Shown one piece after another: positions 16,334 to 26,102 of a stretch of 34,598 nucleotides of DNA (position 1 is the first letter of the stretch; the number at the start of each line of letters is the position of its first letter). The DNA comes from Acidobacteriaceae bacterium (lineage in GTDB: Bacteria; Acidobacteriota; Terriglobia; Terriglobales; Acidobacteriaceae): NCBI GenBank assembly GCA_030038115.1, contig JASHPM010000369.1:1-34598 (forward strand). The letters run 5' to 3'. Under the pieces are notes generated by a model. That model was not told the origin of the DNA. It saw only the letters and a list, made by a program, of their open reading frames with translations, and searched no databases. Made by a program: the position numbers and the translations under genes.

Positions 16334-18124
16334 TTACTGCCCTCCCGCCGACTCCACGGGCTGGAGCGCCACCTGGCACTCCAGCTCAGAGTATCCGTCG
16401 CGCATAAAAGCGTGCCCGCAGAAGCGGTGCGTCTCGCGATAGCCGTGGGCCTCGGCATAAGGGATGACCCCGAACACTTCATTCAGTGGCGCCTCGTGGA
16501 GTTCTCTCGGGTCCGGTCGAATCCAGTCGTCGGTGATGGTCCCGTTGCGCTCGCTCAGCTCATAGCCGCCCACATCGATAATGTCCGGATGCCGCGCTAT
16601 CGTTTGCTGCGCCTCCTGGTTGATGCGCACGTTTCTGCTCCAGATCCAGTACGACGTCGGCTGGTTGAAGTAGATCCGGTGATCGAAGAAGGCAGCGGTC
16701 CCGATGGAGTGATAGCTGAAACCGGCAATCCTCTTGTCCGGTCCCTGGGATCGCAGGAACTTCGCCATCTCCACATCGCCCGAATACGGCCCGTGCACGT
16801 CTCCCCACACCGCATGCGCTGTCCACCACGCCTGGTCCAGCGCCACCACCACCAGCGCGGCCAGCGTCGCGCGCTGCAACCACAGCCGCGCCCCCCGCGG
16901 GGCATCGAGCGGCCACGTCAGCCACAACCCCGCCAGCAGTGACTCCCACAGCATCCCCGCATGTCGCGGCCCATTATCGATCATTCGGAACAGCACCACC
17001 ATCAGCAGCCATGGCATCAGCCCCACCCACCCCAGTCCGCCGCGCCTCCGGCTAAACACGATCGCCATCGCCATTGCCAGCAACACGCAACCGAGCGCCA
17101 GATAACGGAAGTTCGATACCGGAAAAGTGAGCGTAGCCAGAAGACGCGCGGCCTTCCGCCAGTTTCGCTCCCGTGCTGTGTGATGAAGTTCGACAGGCGG
17201 GAGCGGCGTCAGTTCTCCGGGTCGAACGTCCGTCCCTTCCTTCGCCGCCAGCTGCTTCTTCGCATCCTGGTTCCCCAGCCTCGCCCATATCTTTTCCGCC
17301 GCGTGCTGCGGGTTTCGGTCCAGGATGTAATCGATGTCGCTGGGCGGAAACGCCGTCACCACCGCCAGCAGCCAGAAACAGCACAGCAACACCGCCGCCA
17401 TTGCTTTGCGCACCGGGAATCCAGCCCGCACCTTTCTGCGCAGCACCGCCCCAGCGACCACCGCGAAACCCACCGAGGCAACGAACCCATGGACCGACAA
17501 ATTCGCCATCAATCCCAGGAGAACTCCAAGACAGATCAGCCTTCCCCGATCCGCGGGCTCATACTCGGGAATCATTCCTCGCAAAATCGCCGCTGCGGTA
17601 AAAGCCAAAATCGCGTACAACACGTAACTGCGCGCCACCACTGCGTCCTGATACGCCAGCCAAAATCCAAAGGGAAGCAGGATATTCAGAATCAGCGGAA
17701 ACGGCGACCAGCGCAGGAAGACATAAATGCCGCCCACCGCAACGGCGCCCGAGACCCAGTGCATGTCCGCATAGCCAACGTGGCACCGCACCAGCACCCA
17801 CAGAAGCGCGTGCCATAATCCCGGAGAACCTTCGTAGCGCAGCGAGTGCAGCATCAGGTGCCAGAAGCCCTGATCGCGCGCCAGCAACCATGCCTGTCCT
17901 TCATCCGCCCACGGCTCATGCCAGGCAATCCCCAGCGCAACCACCGCAGCATAGCCGGCCAGCACCAGCAACTTGATCAGCTGCTCGGCGTGCGCGGCAC
18001 GATCCTGCCGGCGTTCCTGCTCTCGTTCCTTTTCTACGAGGACGAGTTCCGGCCCGAGTGCTGTCTCTTCGGCCCATTCGACCTGATCGGCCCGCAGGAC
18101 CGCATTGCCTGAGCGGCTGGTCAT
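16334..18124 (-). CDS. Polytopic membrane protein, possibly GT-C-fold glycosyltransferase-like
   Basis: ~596 aa, many TM helices; early luminal EPWADEGQAW acidic motif as in PMT/ArnT-like proteins. Confidence 0.7.
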   Translation of the reverse strand: MTSRSGNAVLRADQVEWAEETALGPELVLVEKEREQERRQDRAAHAEQLIKLLVLAGYAAVVALGIAWHEPWADEGQAWLLARDQGFWHLMLHSLRYEGSPGLWHALLWVLVRCHVGYADMHWVSGAVAVGGIYVFLRWSPFPLILNILLPFGFWLAYQDAVVARSYVLYAILAFTAAAILRGMIPEYEPADRGRLICLGVLLGLMANLSVHGFVASVGFAVVAGAVLRRKVRAGFPVRKAMAAVLLCCFWLLAVVTAFPPSDIDYILDRNPQHAAEKIWARLGNQDAKKQLAAKEGTDVRPGELTPLPPVELHHTARERNWRKAARLLATLTFPVSNFRYLALGCVLLAMAMAIVFSRRRGGLGWVGLMPWLLMVVLFRMIDNGPRHAGMLWESLLAGLWLTWPLDAPRGARLWLQRATLAALVVVALDQAWWTAHAVWGDVHGPYSGDVEMAKFLRSQGPDKRIAGFSYHSIGTAAFFDHRIYFNQPTSYWIWSRNVRINQEAQQTIARHPDIIDVGGYELSERNGTITDDWIRPDPRELHEAPLNEVFGVIPYAEAHGYRETHRFCGHAFMRDGYSELECQVALQPVESAGGQ

Positions 18125-18521
18125 CGCGCGGCCCACTGCCGCGGCCGCATCCCGCCCGGGATCGCCTTCGCACGCGCGCAGACGTCCCTTCGCCGGCCCG
18201 CCTCTTCGCGCCGCGCCTCATTGCCCTTCTGTATTTGTTGGCGCTTCGGGATCCCGTGGGTGAATCCCGCGCCCGGTCCATGGGGCATCAGTAAGGATCA
18301 TCCTCAACAGAATTGGACTTGCCTCTGATGTAGCCCCGCCGGTTTTATCCGCCCTCGGACCCGTTCCTGGCTTCTGGGACTGGTCGCAGACATCGCGGTA
18401 CAGGGAACACCTGTCTTCTTCAGATGAAGCTCAGTTAGAATCCGGATGCCTGTCTCAACGCACTCCGCCTGACCCCACAAGGCGCGGAATTTTCGAGCGC
18501 CTTCGCCCCAGAGGAGGCAAC

Positions 18522-18992
18522 CTATTTTCGCGGTCGCGCGTAGTCGCCGCTCTTGCCGCCCGTCTTGCGCTCCAGCTTGAGCTCGCGGATCACCATGCCT
18601 TTGTCCAGCGCCTTGCACATGTCGTAGACCGTCAGCGCGGCAACCGCCGCCGCCGTCATCGCTTCCATCTCCACGCCCGTCGCCGCTGTGGTCGCCGCCG
18701 TCGCGCGAATTGCGATCCCGCCCGCCACCACCTCGGCGCGCACATCCACAAAGCTCAGGGGCAGCGGATGACACATCGGGATCAGCTCCGCTGTCCGCTT
18801 TGCCGCCTGAATTCCCGCAATCCGCGCCACCTCCAGCGGATTCCCCTTCGGATTCTGCGGCAGCGCCCCGAGCACCTCGTCGCTCATCGCGACCGTCACC
18901 GACGCCTCCGCCTCGCGCCGCGTCGCTGGCTTCCCGCTCACGTCCACCATGCGCGCCGCGCCCGCCTCGTCAAAATGCGACAGCTTGCTCAT
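18522..18992 (-). CDS. moaC: Cyclic pyranopterin monophosphate synthase
   Basis: AAKRTAELIPMCHPLPLSFVDV, GVEMEAMTAAAVAALTVYDMCKALDKGMVI, ERKTGGKSGDY. Confidence 0.95.
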   Translation of the reverse strand: MSKLSHFDEAGAARMVDVSGKPATRREAEASVTVAMSDEVLGALPQNPKGNPLEVARIAGIQAAKRTAELIPMCHPLPLSFVDVRAEVVAGGIAIRATAATTAATGVEMEAMTAAAVAALTVYDMCKALDKGMVIRELKLERKTGGKSGDYARPRK

Positions 18993-19134
18993 GCCCTACA
19001 GAGTACAGCGGTTCACTCCGCCACCCTCCGGCCCCCGCACCTACCCCTTCTTGTGATAGCTTCTTTGCTTGGTTAAGACCGCCACAAAAGAGCGGTCAAT
19101 TTTCAGTTTCATTTCTCTGGGAGTGAACAACAAA

Positions 19135-20904
19135 ATGAAAGCAGCGGCCCGCGGCCTTTCGTGTGTCGTCTTCGCGCTCGTCTTCGGGGCGAGTCAGTGC
19201 GCTGTTCTCAGCGCCCAGCAGAGTGCGCCCACCCACCAGAATCCCAACTGGTGGAAGAACGCCGTCATTTACGAAATCTATCCGCGCAGCTTTCAGGATT
19301 CCAACGGCGACGGCATCGGCGACCTCAACGGCATCACCTCGCGTCTGGACTATCTGCAGTCCCTCGGCATCGACGCCATCTGGCTCACCCCCATCTATCC
19401 CTCACCCCAGGTCGACTTCGGCTACGACATCTCCGACTACTGCAACATCGACCCGCAGTACGGCACCCTCGCCGATTTCGACCGCCTCGTCGCCGAAGCG
19501 CACAAACGCAACATCGGCATCATCATGGATCTCGTCCTTAACCACACCTCCGACCAGCATCCCTGGTTCAAAGAGTCGGCCAGCTCGCGCACCAATCCCA
19601 AAGCCGATTGGTATATGTGGCACGACCCGAAGATGGTCAACGGTCACCGCGAGCCGCCCAACAACTGGCTCTCCGTCTTCGGCCACTCCGCCTGGCAATG
19701 GGATCCGGCGCGCCGGCAGTACTACTACCACCGCTTTTACATCCAGCAGCCCGACCTCAACTGGAACAACCCCGCCGTCCGCAAGGCCATGTATGACGTC
19801 GAGCGCTTCTGGATCCGTCATGGCGTCGCCGGCTTCCGTCTCGATGCCATCACCTCCCTTTTCGAAGATCCCCAGGATCGCGACGAAGCGTATGTTCTCG
19901 GCCCTGACGGCAAACCCCTCATCAACGCCTACGGCGATAAGGCAGTCGAGACCAACCTCACCGACAATCTCCCCGAAGTCCACGATGTTCTCCGCGAGTT
20001 ACGCCAGGTGGCCGACCAGACCCATGGCCGCAAGGTCGTCCTCATTGGCGAAACCTATCTCGGCTCCGTCGCCGATCTGGCGAAGATGTACGGGCCGCAC
20101 AACGATGAGCTCGACCTGCCCATGGACATGCAGATCGGTTTCCCGCCCCGCCGCCCTCGTCTCGACGTGAACTGGCTTCGCCCCCGCATCGACGAGGCGG
20201 AGACCGAAATCAACGGCAACATGCCCCTCTTCGTCTTCGATAACCACGACAACGTCCGCTGGGATCGCTACGTCACCGCCGATCACAAGGACGATGTCGG
20301 CCGCGTCATCGCCACCGTCCTCTTCGCCTCGCGCGACACCGCCATGATGTATTACGGCGACGAAATCGGCATGGTCACCACCCCGCCCACGCGCAAGGAA
20401 GATGTGAAGGACCCCATCGGCATCACCGGCTGGCCAAAGGAGAAAGGCCGCGACGGCGAGCGCACGCCGATGCAGTGGAATGATGGGCCCGACGCGGGCT
20501 TCTCACCACCCGGCGTGAAAACCTGGCTGCCCATCCCGCCCAGCTACGCCACCATCAACGTCACCGCGGAAGAGCACGAGCCCGACTCGATGCTGCACTG
20601 GTACCAGCAGATCATCGCGCTCAAGAAGCACGATCCGGCTCTCCACGAGGGCGAAGAGACGATGCTCAACACCAGCAACCAGCATGTGCTCTCCTGGCTG
20701 CGCAAGGCGTCCGACGGAGAAGCCGTCGTCGTCGCCTGTAACTTCACCGATCAGCCGCAGACCGTTAGCTTTGATCTGACCGCCCAGGGTATCCACGGCA
20801 CGCGAGTCAGAACGCTGCTCAGGACTCCCGGTGCTCCCGATCCCGCGTCCCTCGGATCGATCCAGCTCGGACCTTATGGCGTCTACATCGGAAGGGTGGA
20901 GTAG
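19135..20904 (+). CDS. Secreted GH13 alpha-glucosidase / oligo-1,6-glucosidase-like
   Basis: Signal peptide; WWKNAVIYEIYPRSFQDSNGDGIGDLNGI, GFRLDAITS, VLIGETYL, FVFDNHDN. Confidence 0.92.
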   Translation: MKAAARGLSCVVFALVFGASQCAVLSAQQSAPTHQNPNWWKNAVIYEIYPRSFQDSNGDGIGDLNGITSRLDYLQSLGIDAIWLTPIYPSPQVDFGYDISDYCNIDPQYGTLADFDRLVAEAHKRNIGIIMDLVLNHTSDQHPWFKESASSRTNPKADWYMWHDPKMVNGHREPPNNWLSVFGHSAWQWDPARRQYYYHRFYIQQPDLNWNNPAVRKAMYDVERFWIRHGVAGFRLDAITSLFEDPQDRDEAYVLGPDGKPLINAYGDKAVETNLTDNLPEVHDVLRELRQVADQTHGRKVVLIGETYLGSVADLAKMYGPHNDELDLPMDMQIGFPPRRPRLDVNWLRPRIDEAETEINGNMPLFVFDNHDNVRWDRYVTADHKDDVGRVIATVLFASRDTAMMYYGDEIGMVTTPPTRKEDVKDPIGITGWPKEKGRDGERTPMQWNDGPDAGFSPPGVKTWLPIPPSYATINVTAEEHEPDSMLHWYQQIIALKKHDPALHEGEETMLNTSNQHVLSWLRKASDGEAVVVACNFTDQPQTVSFDLTAQGIHGTRVRTLLRTPGAPDPASLGSIQLGPYGVYIGRVE

Positions 20905-20922
20905 CATCATCGGCTGACCGCT

Positions 20923-21114
20923 TCACTGCTGACCGCTCTCCCGCTCGTCTTTCCACGGGCAATGCCGGCATCCCGACCCGCAGCAATATCCGCGCCGCCG
21001 GTGGTACGCCTCGGTGAACACCACATACGGTCCCTCGCGATAGAAATCCTCGCCCTCGACCAGCGGCCTCGGCTCGGCACTTTGCTCGGCGCCTGACTCA
21101 GGCAATCGCGCCAC
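20923..21114 (-). CDS. DUF5522-like small Cys-rich protein
   Basis: EGPYVVFTEAYHRRRGYCCGSGCRHCPW; GTG 21114 or TTG 21138 start; overlaps the 3' end of lhr. Confidence 0.8.
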   Translation of the reverse strand: MARLPESGAEQSAEPRPLVEGEDFYREGPYVVFTEAYHRRRGYCCGSGCRHCPWKDERESGQQ

Positions 21115-24100
21115 CCTCCAGTTCGCCTTTCCACGCAAATGTCCCCGGCTCCTGCATCTCCGGCATCTCCACCACCAACGACTCCTGCGGCGTCGGGGGC
21201 AAAGGCAGCGTCACCGTATTCCCTGCGATCGACGCCGTCCGCTCACCCGGAATCACAATCCCCACCAGATTCATCGGATCGGCCGCCGCCATCGTCAGCG
21301 GCGGCATATCGGCCAGCGTGCGCGTCCGATTCGCCCGCAGCGCATCCGCGGCCTCCGGCAGCGCAAACTGCTCGCCGCCGAATCCCGACACAAACCGCCC
21401 GCCCCGCACCGCACCGCGCGCTTCCAGCCGCCGGAACATCCCCACCAGCTCCCGCCACGGAGGCACGGTCGTCTCCCGCGCCAAGACATCGCGGCACACC
21501 ACTCCATAGCGCCGCAGCAACATCCGGCACGCCGACTCCACCTGGGCATCGCGCTTCGCCGCGGCCTGTCCCGCCGTCTCGTCGTCGCCTCGCTTCGCTT
21601 TTCCGAACTGCACGGGCTCATCGATATCTGCCAGCAAGGCCCACCGCCCGGATGCATTTCTGCCCGCCGCCTTGGTCTTCCCCGGCGCGGCAAACGCCCG
21701 TTTTCGTCTCGGATCGATCAGCACGCGCAGGCTGTCGAACCCATCGGCATGTACCAGACCCGCTGCTACCAATTCCCACAGCGCGCGATGCACATCCTCG
21801 GCCGTCGGGGTCCCCGGCGAGTCTGCTGTTGGCTCGCTGGGGTGACCTGGCGTGGCCAGCATGCGGATCAAATCCGCCGCAAACATCGCGCCGCGTTCTG
21901 CCAGACACGACCGCACCCGATTCGCCAGCTCGCTCAGGCACGCCGTCAGATTCACCTCAGGAATTTGTCGCTGCGACAGGCACAAATCCATCCAAAGCGC
22001 CTCTTCCCGCACAAAAAACGTCACCGGAGCCATGCTCGTCGGCACCACGCGCCGCGGTCCGCCGCTACTGACGTCCGCAAATGCGGGGTGCGGCGAGATG
22101 CGCCCCCACCCCACCGCACCCGTCAAACACAGCGCATCGAGCCAGCGCGGATCGTACCCCGCGACTCGCTGCGGCAAAATCGACCGCTCCCACTCCGCCG
22201 CCGGCGCCTCAAATCCCTCCAGGCCCCGCAGCGCCTCCAGCAGTCCCTGCTCCCCGCTCAGCTGCCGTCGTTCCCCCAGGTGCTGCCAGTCCAGAAGGAA
22301 CCGCATGTACACCGCCGGCGTCACCGGCTCAATCTGTTTCCGCAGCGTGCTCAGCGTCCGGCGATGAATCCGCTGCAGAATGCGCCGCTCGCACCATTCA
22401 ATCTCAGCGTCCGGCACAGATTCCTGTCCCGGCCTGCCCTCAAACACTCCCCTCAGGATCGTCCCGGTCGATTCCAGCCGCACCATCTGCTGCCAAACCG
22501 CGTTCGCATCGAGCCCCAGTCTCTCCGCGATGCCCGCCGACGTCGTCGGTCCCAGTATTTGTAACCATCCCTGTAACGTTTTCTTCACAATGTCACTGTT
22601 TTCGGGGACTTCCCCGGGCGTTTTCAACATTTCCACAGAGAATTCCACATCGGCCCACAGCGTCCGCACCCATTCTGCTCGCTCCGCTGCGACAAAATAC
22701 GCCCGCTCCTGTGTTCTTGCGGTTGTGGCGCGTCCTGACCGCTCCAGTCGCGCCAGAAAAACATCCCAATCCCGGCATGCCTCATTCCACGACAGCACGT
22801 CCACCGGAACCACCACCAGCGCGCACAGCAGATCGTGCAGTTCATGCTCGTCGCGAATGTCCGGCCAAACCTCCTGCCGAACCTCCGCAATCGCCTCCGC
22901 AGACAAACGCCCGGCTTCACCCAGCGCCGCATCGGGAAGCACGCCGCGCATCTGCACGGCATGCGCCCGCCGCTCCTCCAGTCCCGCATCGTCGAGGAAC
23001 GCGAAAGGATTCGCGTTGATCAATTCGTGCGCAAACGCCGACGGCGTCGTCGTATCCACGGCCACGCAACGAATCCGCCCCTCGTGCATCGCCGCCAGCA
23101 CCGCCTTCAGCCCCTCCAGATCCATCGCCTCCTCGAGCACATCCCGCATCACTTCCTTCACCAGCGGATGGTCCGGAATCTGAATATCGCCCTCGATGTT
23201 CTCGAAACACGCCGCCGCCTGCGGAAAAACGCTGGCCAGCAGATCGTCGCTGCGAATCCTCTGCACCTGCGGCGTAACCTTTTTTCCTTTTTGGAACCGT
23301 AACAGTTGCAAACTCCGCGACGCGTCCCACCGCCAGCGCGTTTTGAAGATGGGCGACGCGATCGAAGCCTGCTCCAGCAGCTCCGTCACCGTCTCCGTTG
23401 TCAGAAAATGAAAAACGTCGCTCAGCGGAAAGCTGTGCTGCTCCGCCAGGCAGATATTCAGCCCGTTATCCGTGGCGGCCGCCTGCAGCTCGAAGTTGAA
23501 CCCCCGGCAAAACCGTTTCCGCAGCGAGAGCCCCCAGGCTTTGTTGATCCGGCCTCCAAACGGCGCGTGCAGGATCAGCTGCATGCCTCCGCCCTCATCG
23601 AAGAATCGTTCTGCAACAACCGTTGTTACAGAAGGCACCACTCCCAGCACCGCGCGCCCTGCCGCCACGTACGCAATCAGCTGCTCTGCGCCGGCGTCGT
23701 CCACGCCGCACTCCGTCTTCAGGAACGCCGCAGCCTCGGCGATCTCCGGGATCGCCTGGCTTACGTAACCGGGCAGCACATCCCGCGTCCGCCGGTCGAT
23801 CTCCTCCCGCAGCTCCGCCACAAACTCCGACAGCTCCCGCGTCCGTTGCGGCGCTTCGCCAAACCAGAACGGCAGCGTTGGCGGCGCTCCATGCGCGTCT
23901 TCCACCAGCACCCGCCCCGCTGTCTCGATGCGCTGTATGCGCCAGCTGGCGTTGCCCAGCTGCACTACGTCACCCGGCGAAGAATCTACCGCGAAGTGTT
24001 CGTCGAGGGTCGCAATTTGTACGCCCTCCGGTTGCAAAATCACCGGAAACAGCGCCGTATCCGGTATCGCGCCGCCATTCGTGATCGCCGTCGTCCGCGC

Positions 24101-25684
24101 CCCGCGCCGCGCCTGCACGCGCCCCTGCACGCGGTCCCGCAGCAAATACGCCCCGTACCGCCCGCGGCTCGATTCAATCCCCTCCGTCAGCAAACGCAGC
24201 GCCTCGTCAAACTCCTCCCACTGCAAATCCCTGTATGGATGCGCCCGCCGGAACACCTCGAACAGCGTCCGCTCCTCCCACGGCTCGGCCGCGCACGCCG
24301 CCACCATCTGCTGCATCAGCACATCGAACGGCTTCGCCGGAATCTCCAGCCGATCCAGCACACCCGCGCGCATCGCCCGGATCAGTGCGGCCTGCTCCAT
24401 CAGATCGTCGCGCGTCAGCGCAAAGAATCGCCCCTTCGGAATCGCTCCCCGCCAATGCCCCGCGCGCCCCACGCGCTGCATGCCCACCGAGATCGCCCGC
24501 GGCGACTGGATCTGGCACACCAGATCCACCGTCCCAATATCGATGCCCAGTTCCAGCGAGGCGGTTGCGATCAGCACACGAATCTCGCCATTCTTCAGCC
24601 GCCGTTCCGCATTCAGCCGCAGCTTGCGCGACAAGCTCCCGTGGTGGCATGCCACGTTCTCCGCGCCCAGTCGCTCCCCCATCTGGAACGCCAGCCGCTC
24701 CGCCATCGAGCGCGTGTTCACGAACACCAGCGTCGAGCGGTGTTCCAGCGTCAGTTCCGCCAGCCGCGCGTACACGCTCTCCCAGATGGCCATCGTGGCC
24801 ACGGAGCCCAGCTCATCCGTCGGCACTTCGATCGCCAGGTCCAGTTCGCGCCGCTGCCCTGCCTGCACAATCTCGATCTCGTCCCCGCGCGTGCCTCCCA
24901 GAAACTGCGCCACCAGCTCAATGGGGTTTTGTGTCGCCGACAATCCAATACGTAACGGTGGTGGATACTTGAGCAGGCTCGCGCCCACCATCAGCGCATT
25001 CTCGCTGGTCACCAGCGCGTCCAGCCGCTCCAGGCTCAGCGCCAGATGCGATCCGCGCTTGTCATCGGCGATCGCGTGAATCTCATCCACAATCACCGTG
25101 TGCACGCGCCGCAGATGCTCGCGGCTCTTCTGTGCGGTCAGCAGGATGTACAGCGACTCCGGCGTGGTCACCAGAATGTGTGGCGGGGTTTTCAGCATCG
25201 CGCGCCGCTCGGCCGCCGGCGTGTCGCCCGTCCGCACCGCCGCCCGCACCGCCGGGCACAGATACCCGCGCTCCAGGGCCAGCTGCTGAATTTCCCTCAG
25301 CGGCGTTTCCAGATTCTTCTGCACATCGTTCGACAGCGCTTTCAGCGGCGAAACGTACACCACTTCCGTCTCGCAACCCAGCCGCCCCTCCAGCGCCTTC
25401 CGGATCAGTCCATCGATGCAAATCAAAAAAGCCGCCAGCGTCTTGCCCGATCCCGTCGGCGCCGAAATCAGCACTGGCTTCTGGGCGAGAATCATCGGCC
25501 AGCCCTGCTCCTGCGGCTCGGTCGGCGTCCCAAAACGGCGCACGAACCACTCCTGCACCAGGGGGTGCGCCCACTTGAGGCTCTCGGGAACACAAAAATC
25601 CGGAATGGGGTCGGGGTGCGGGGCCGCCGGCACGCCCGCCGCTGGCGCGTTGGGGTCGGAGACTGGGGTCACCGGCGACAACAT
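21098..25684 (-). CDS. lhr: Lhr-type DEAD/DEAH-box helicase with Lhr C-terminal region
   Basis: 1528 aa; SAPTGSGKTLAAF, DEIHAIADDKRGSHLALSLERL, LSATQNP, FVNTRSMAERL, QRVGRAGH. Confidence 0.95.
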   Translation of the reverse strand: MLSPVTPVSDPNAPAAGVPAAPHPDPIPDFCVPESLKWAHPLVQEWFVRRFGTPTEPQEQGWPMILAQKPVLISAPTGSGKTLAAFLICIDGLIRKALEGRLGCETEVVYVSPLKALSNDVQKNLETPLREIQQLALERGYLCPAVRAAVRTGDTPAAERRAMLKTPPHILVTTPESLYILLTAQKSREHLRRVHTVIVDEIHAIADDKRGSHLALSLERLDALVTSENALMVGASLLKYPPPLRIGLSATQNPIELVAQFLGGTRGDEIEIVQAGQRRELDLAIEVPTDELGSVATMAIWESVYARLAELTLEHRSTLVFVNTRSMAERLAFQMGERLGAENVACHHGSLSRKLRLNAERRLKNGEIRVLIATASLELGIDIGTVDLVCQIQSPRAISVGMQRVGRAGHWRGAIPKGRFFALTRDDLMEQAALIRAMRAGVLDRLEIPAKPFDVLMQQMVAACAAEPWEERTLFEVFRRAHPYRDLQWEEFDEALRLLTEGIESSRGRYGAYLLRDRVQGRVQARRGARTTAITNGGAIPDTALFPVILQPEGVQIATLDEHFAVDSSPGDVVQLGNASWRIQRIETAGRVLVEDAHGAPPTLPFWFGEAPQRTRELSEFVAELREEIDRRTRDVLPGYVSQAIPEIAEAAAFLKTECGVDDAGAEQLIAYVAAGRAVLGVVPSVTTVVAERFFDEGGGMQLILHAPFGGRINKAWGLSLRKRFCRGFNFELQAAATDNGLNICLAEQHSFPLSDVFHFLTTETVTELLEQASIASPIFKTRWRWDASRSLQLLRFQKGKKVTPQVQRIRSDDLLASVFPQAAACFENIEGDIQIPDHPLVKEVMRDVLEEAMDLEGLKAVLAAMHEGRIRCVAVDTTTPSAFAHELINANPFAFLDDAGLEERRAHAVQMRGVLPDAALGEAGRLSAEAIAEVRQEVWPDIRDEHELHDLLCALVVVPVDVLSWNEACRDWDVFLARLERSGRATTARTQERAYFVAAERAEWVRTLWADVEFSVEMLKTPGEVPENSDIVKKTLQGWLQILGPTTSAGIAERLGLDANAVWQQMVRLESTGTILRGVFEGRPGQESVPDAEIEWCERRILQRIHRRTLSTLRKQIEPVTPAVYMRFLLDWQHLGERRQLSGEQGLLEALRGLEGFEAPAAEWERSILPQRVAGYDPRWLDALCLTGAVGWGRISPHPAFADVSSGGPRRVVPTSMAPVTFFVREEALWMDLCLSQRQIPEVNLTACLSELANRVRSCLAERGAMFAADLIRMLATPGHPSEPTADSPGTPTAEDVHRALWELVAAGLVHADGFDSLRVLIDPRRKRAFAAPGKTKAAGRNASGRWALLADIDEPVQFGKAKRGDDETAGQAAAKRDAQVESACRMLLRRYGVVCRDVLARETTVPPWRELVGMFRRLEARGAVRGGRFVSGFGGEQFALPEAADALRANRTRTLADMPPLTMAAADPMNLVGIVIPGERTASIAGNTVTLPLPPTPQESLVVEMPEMQEPGTFAWKGELEGGAIA

Positions 25685-25838
25685 CCGCCTATTCTACCGC
25701 GAATCTTCGTCTCTTCTTCGCCCCCGCTTCGGAATCCTTCCCAGGGCTCACCGTGGGCGCTCCTCCCGGCTTGATCGGGCCCGCCCAGGCAGGGCATCCT
25801 GAACATGTATCCTCCACATGCAGGCACGGAGTGGGCCC

Positions 25839-26102
25839 ATGAACCCGATAGCCGACGAGTGCATCGCACTCATCGCGAAACAGAAAAGCATTCCTCCGGA
25901 GCGGATCACCCTCGACACCCCTCTCGAGGAGCTGGCTCTCGACTCGCTCGACCGCGTCAGTGTCGCCTTCGACCTCGAAGAGAAATACGACATCGAAATC
26001 CCCGAGGGCAAGCTCGACCAGATCAAAACCGTTCGCGACATGGTCACCGGTATCGAAGAAGCTCTGCGCCAAAAGAGCGCTGCTCCCTTCAAAAGCGCAT
26101 GA
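25839..26102 (+). CDS. Acyl carrier protein
   Basis: 4'-phosphopantetheine site LALDSLDRVSVAFDLEEKYDIEIP; ATG at 25839 (25818 also possible). Confidence 0.9.
   Translation: MNPIADECIALIAKQKSIPPERITLDTPLEELALDSLDRVSVAFDLEEKYDIEIPEGKLDQIKTVRDMVTGIEEALRQKSAAPFKSA

Noticed and set aside
15643-16942. 212-aa and 335-aa ORFs over the RNase P gene
   Set aside because: They overlap unmistakable rnpB sequence; artefacts
23306-24955. 549-aa plus-strand ORF
   Set aside because: Antisense to lhr; composition of a shadow ORF
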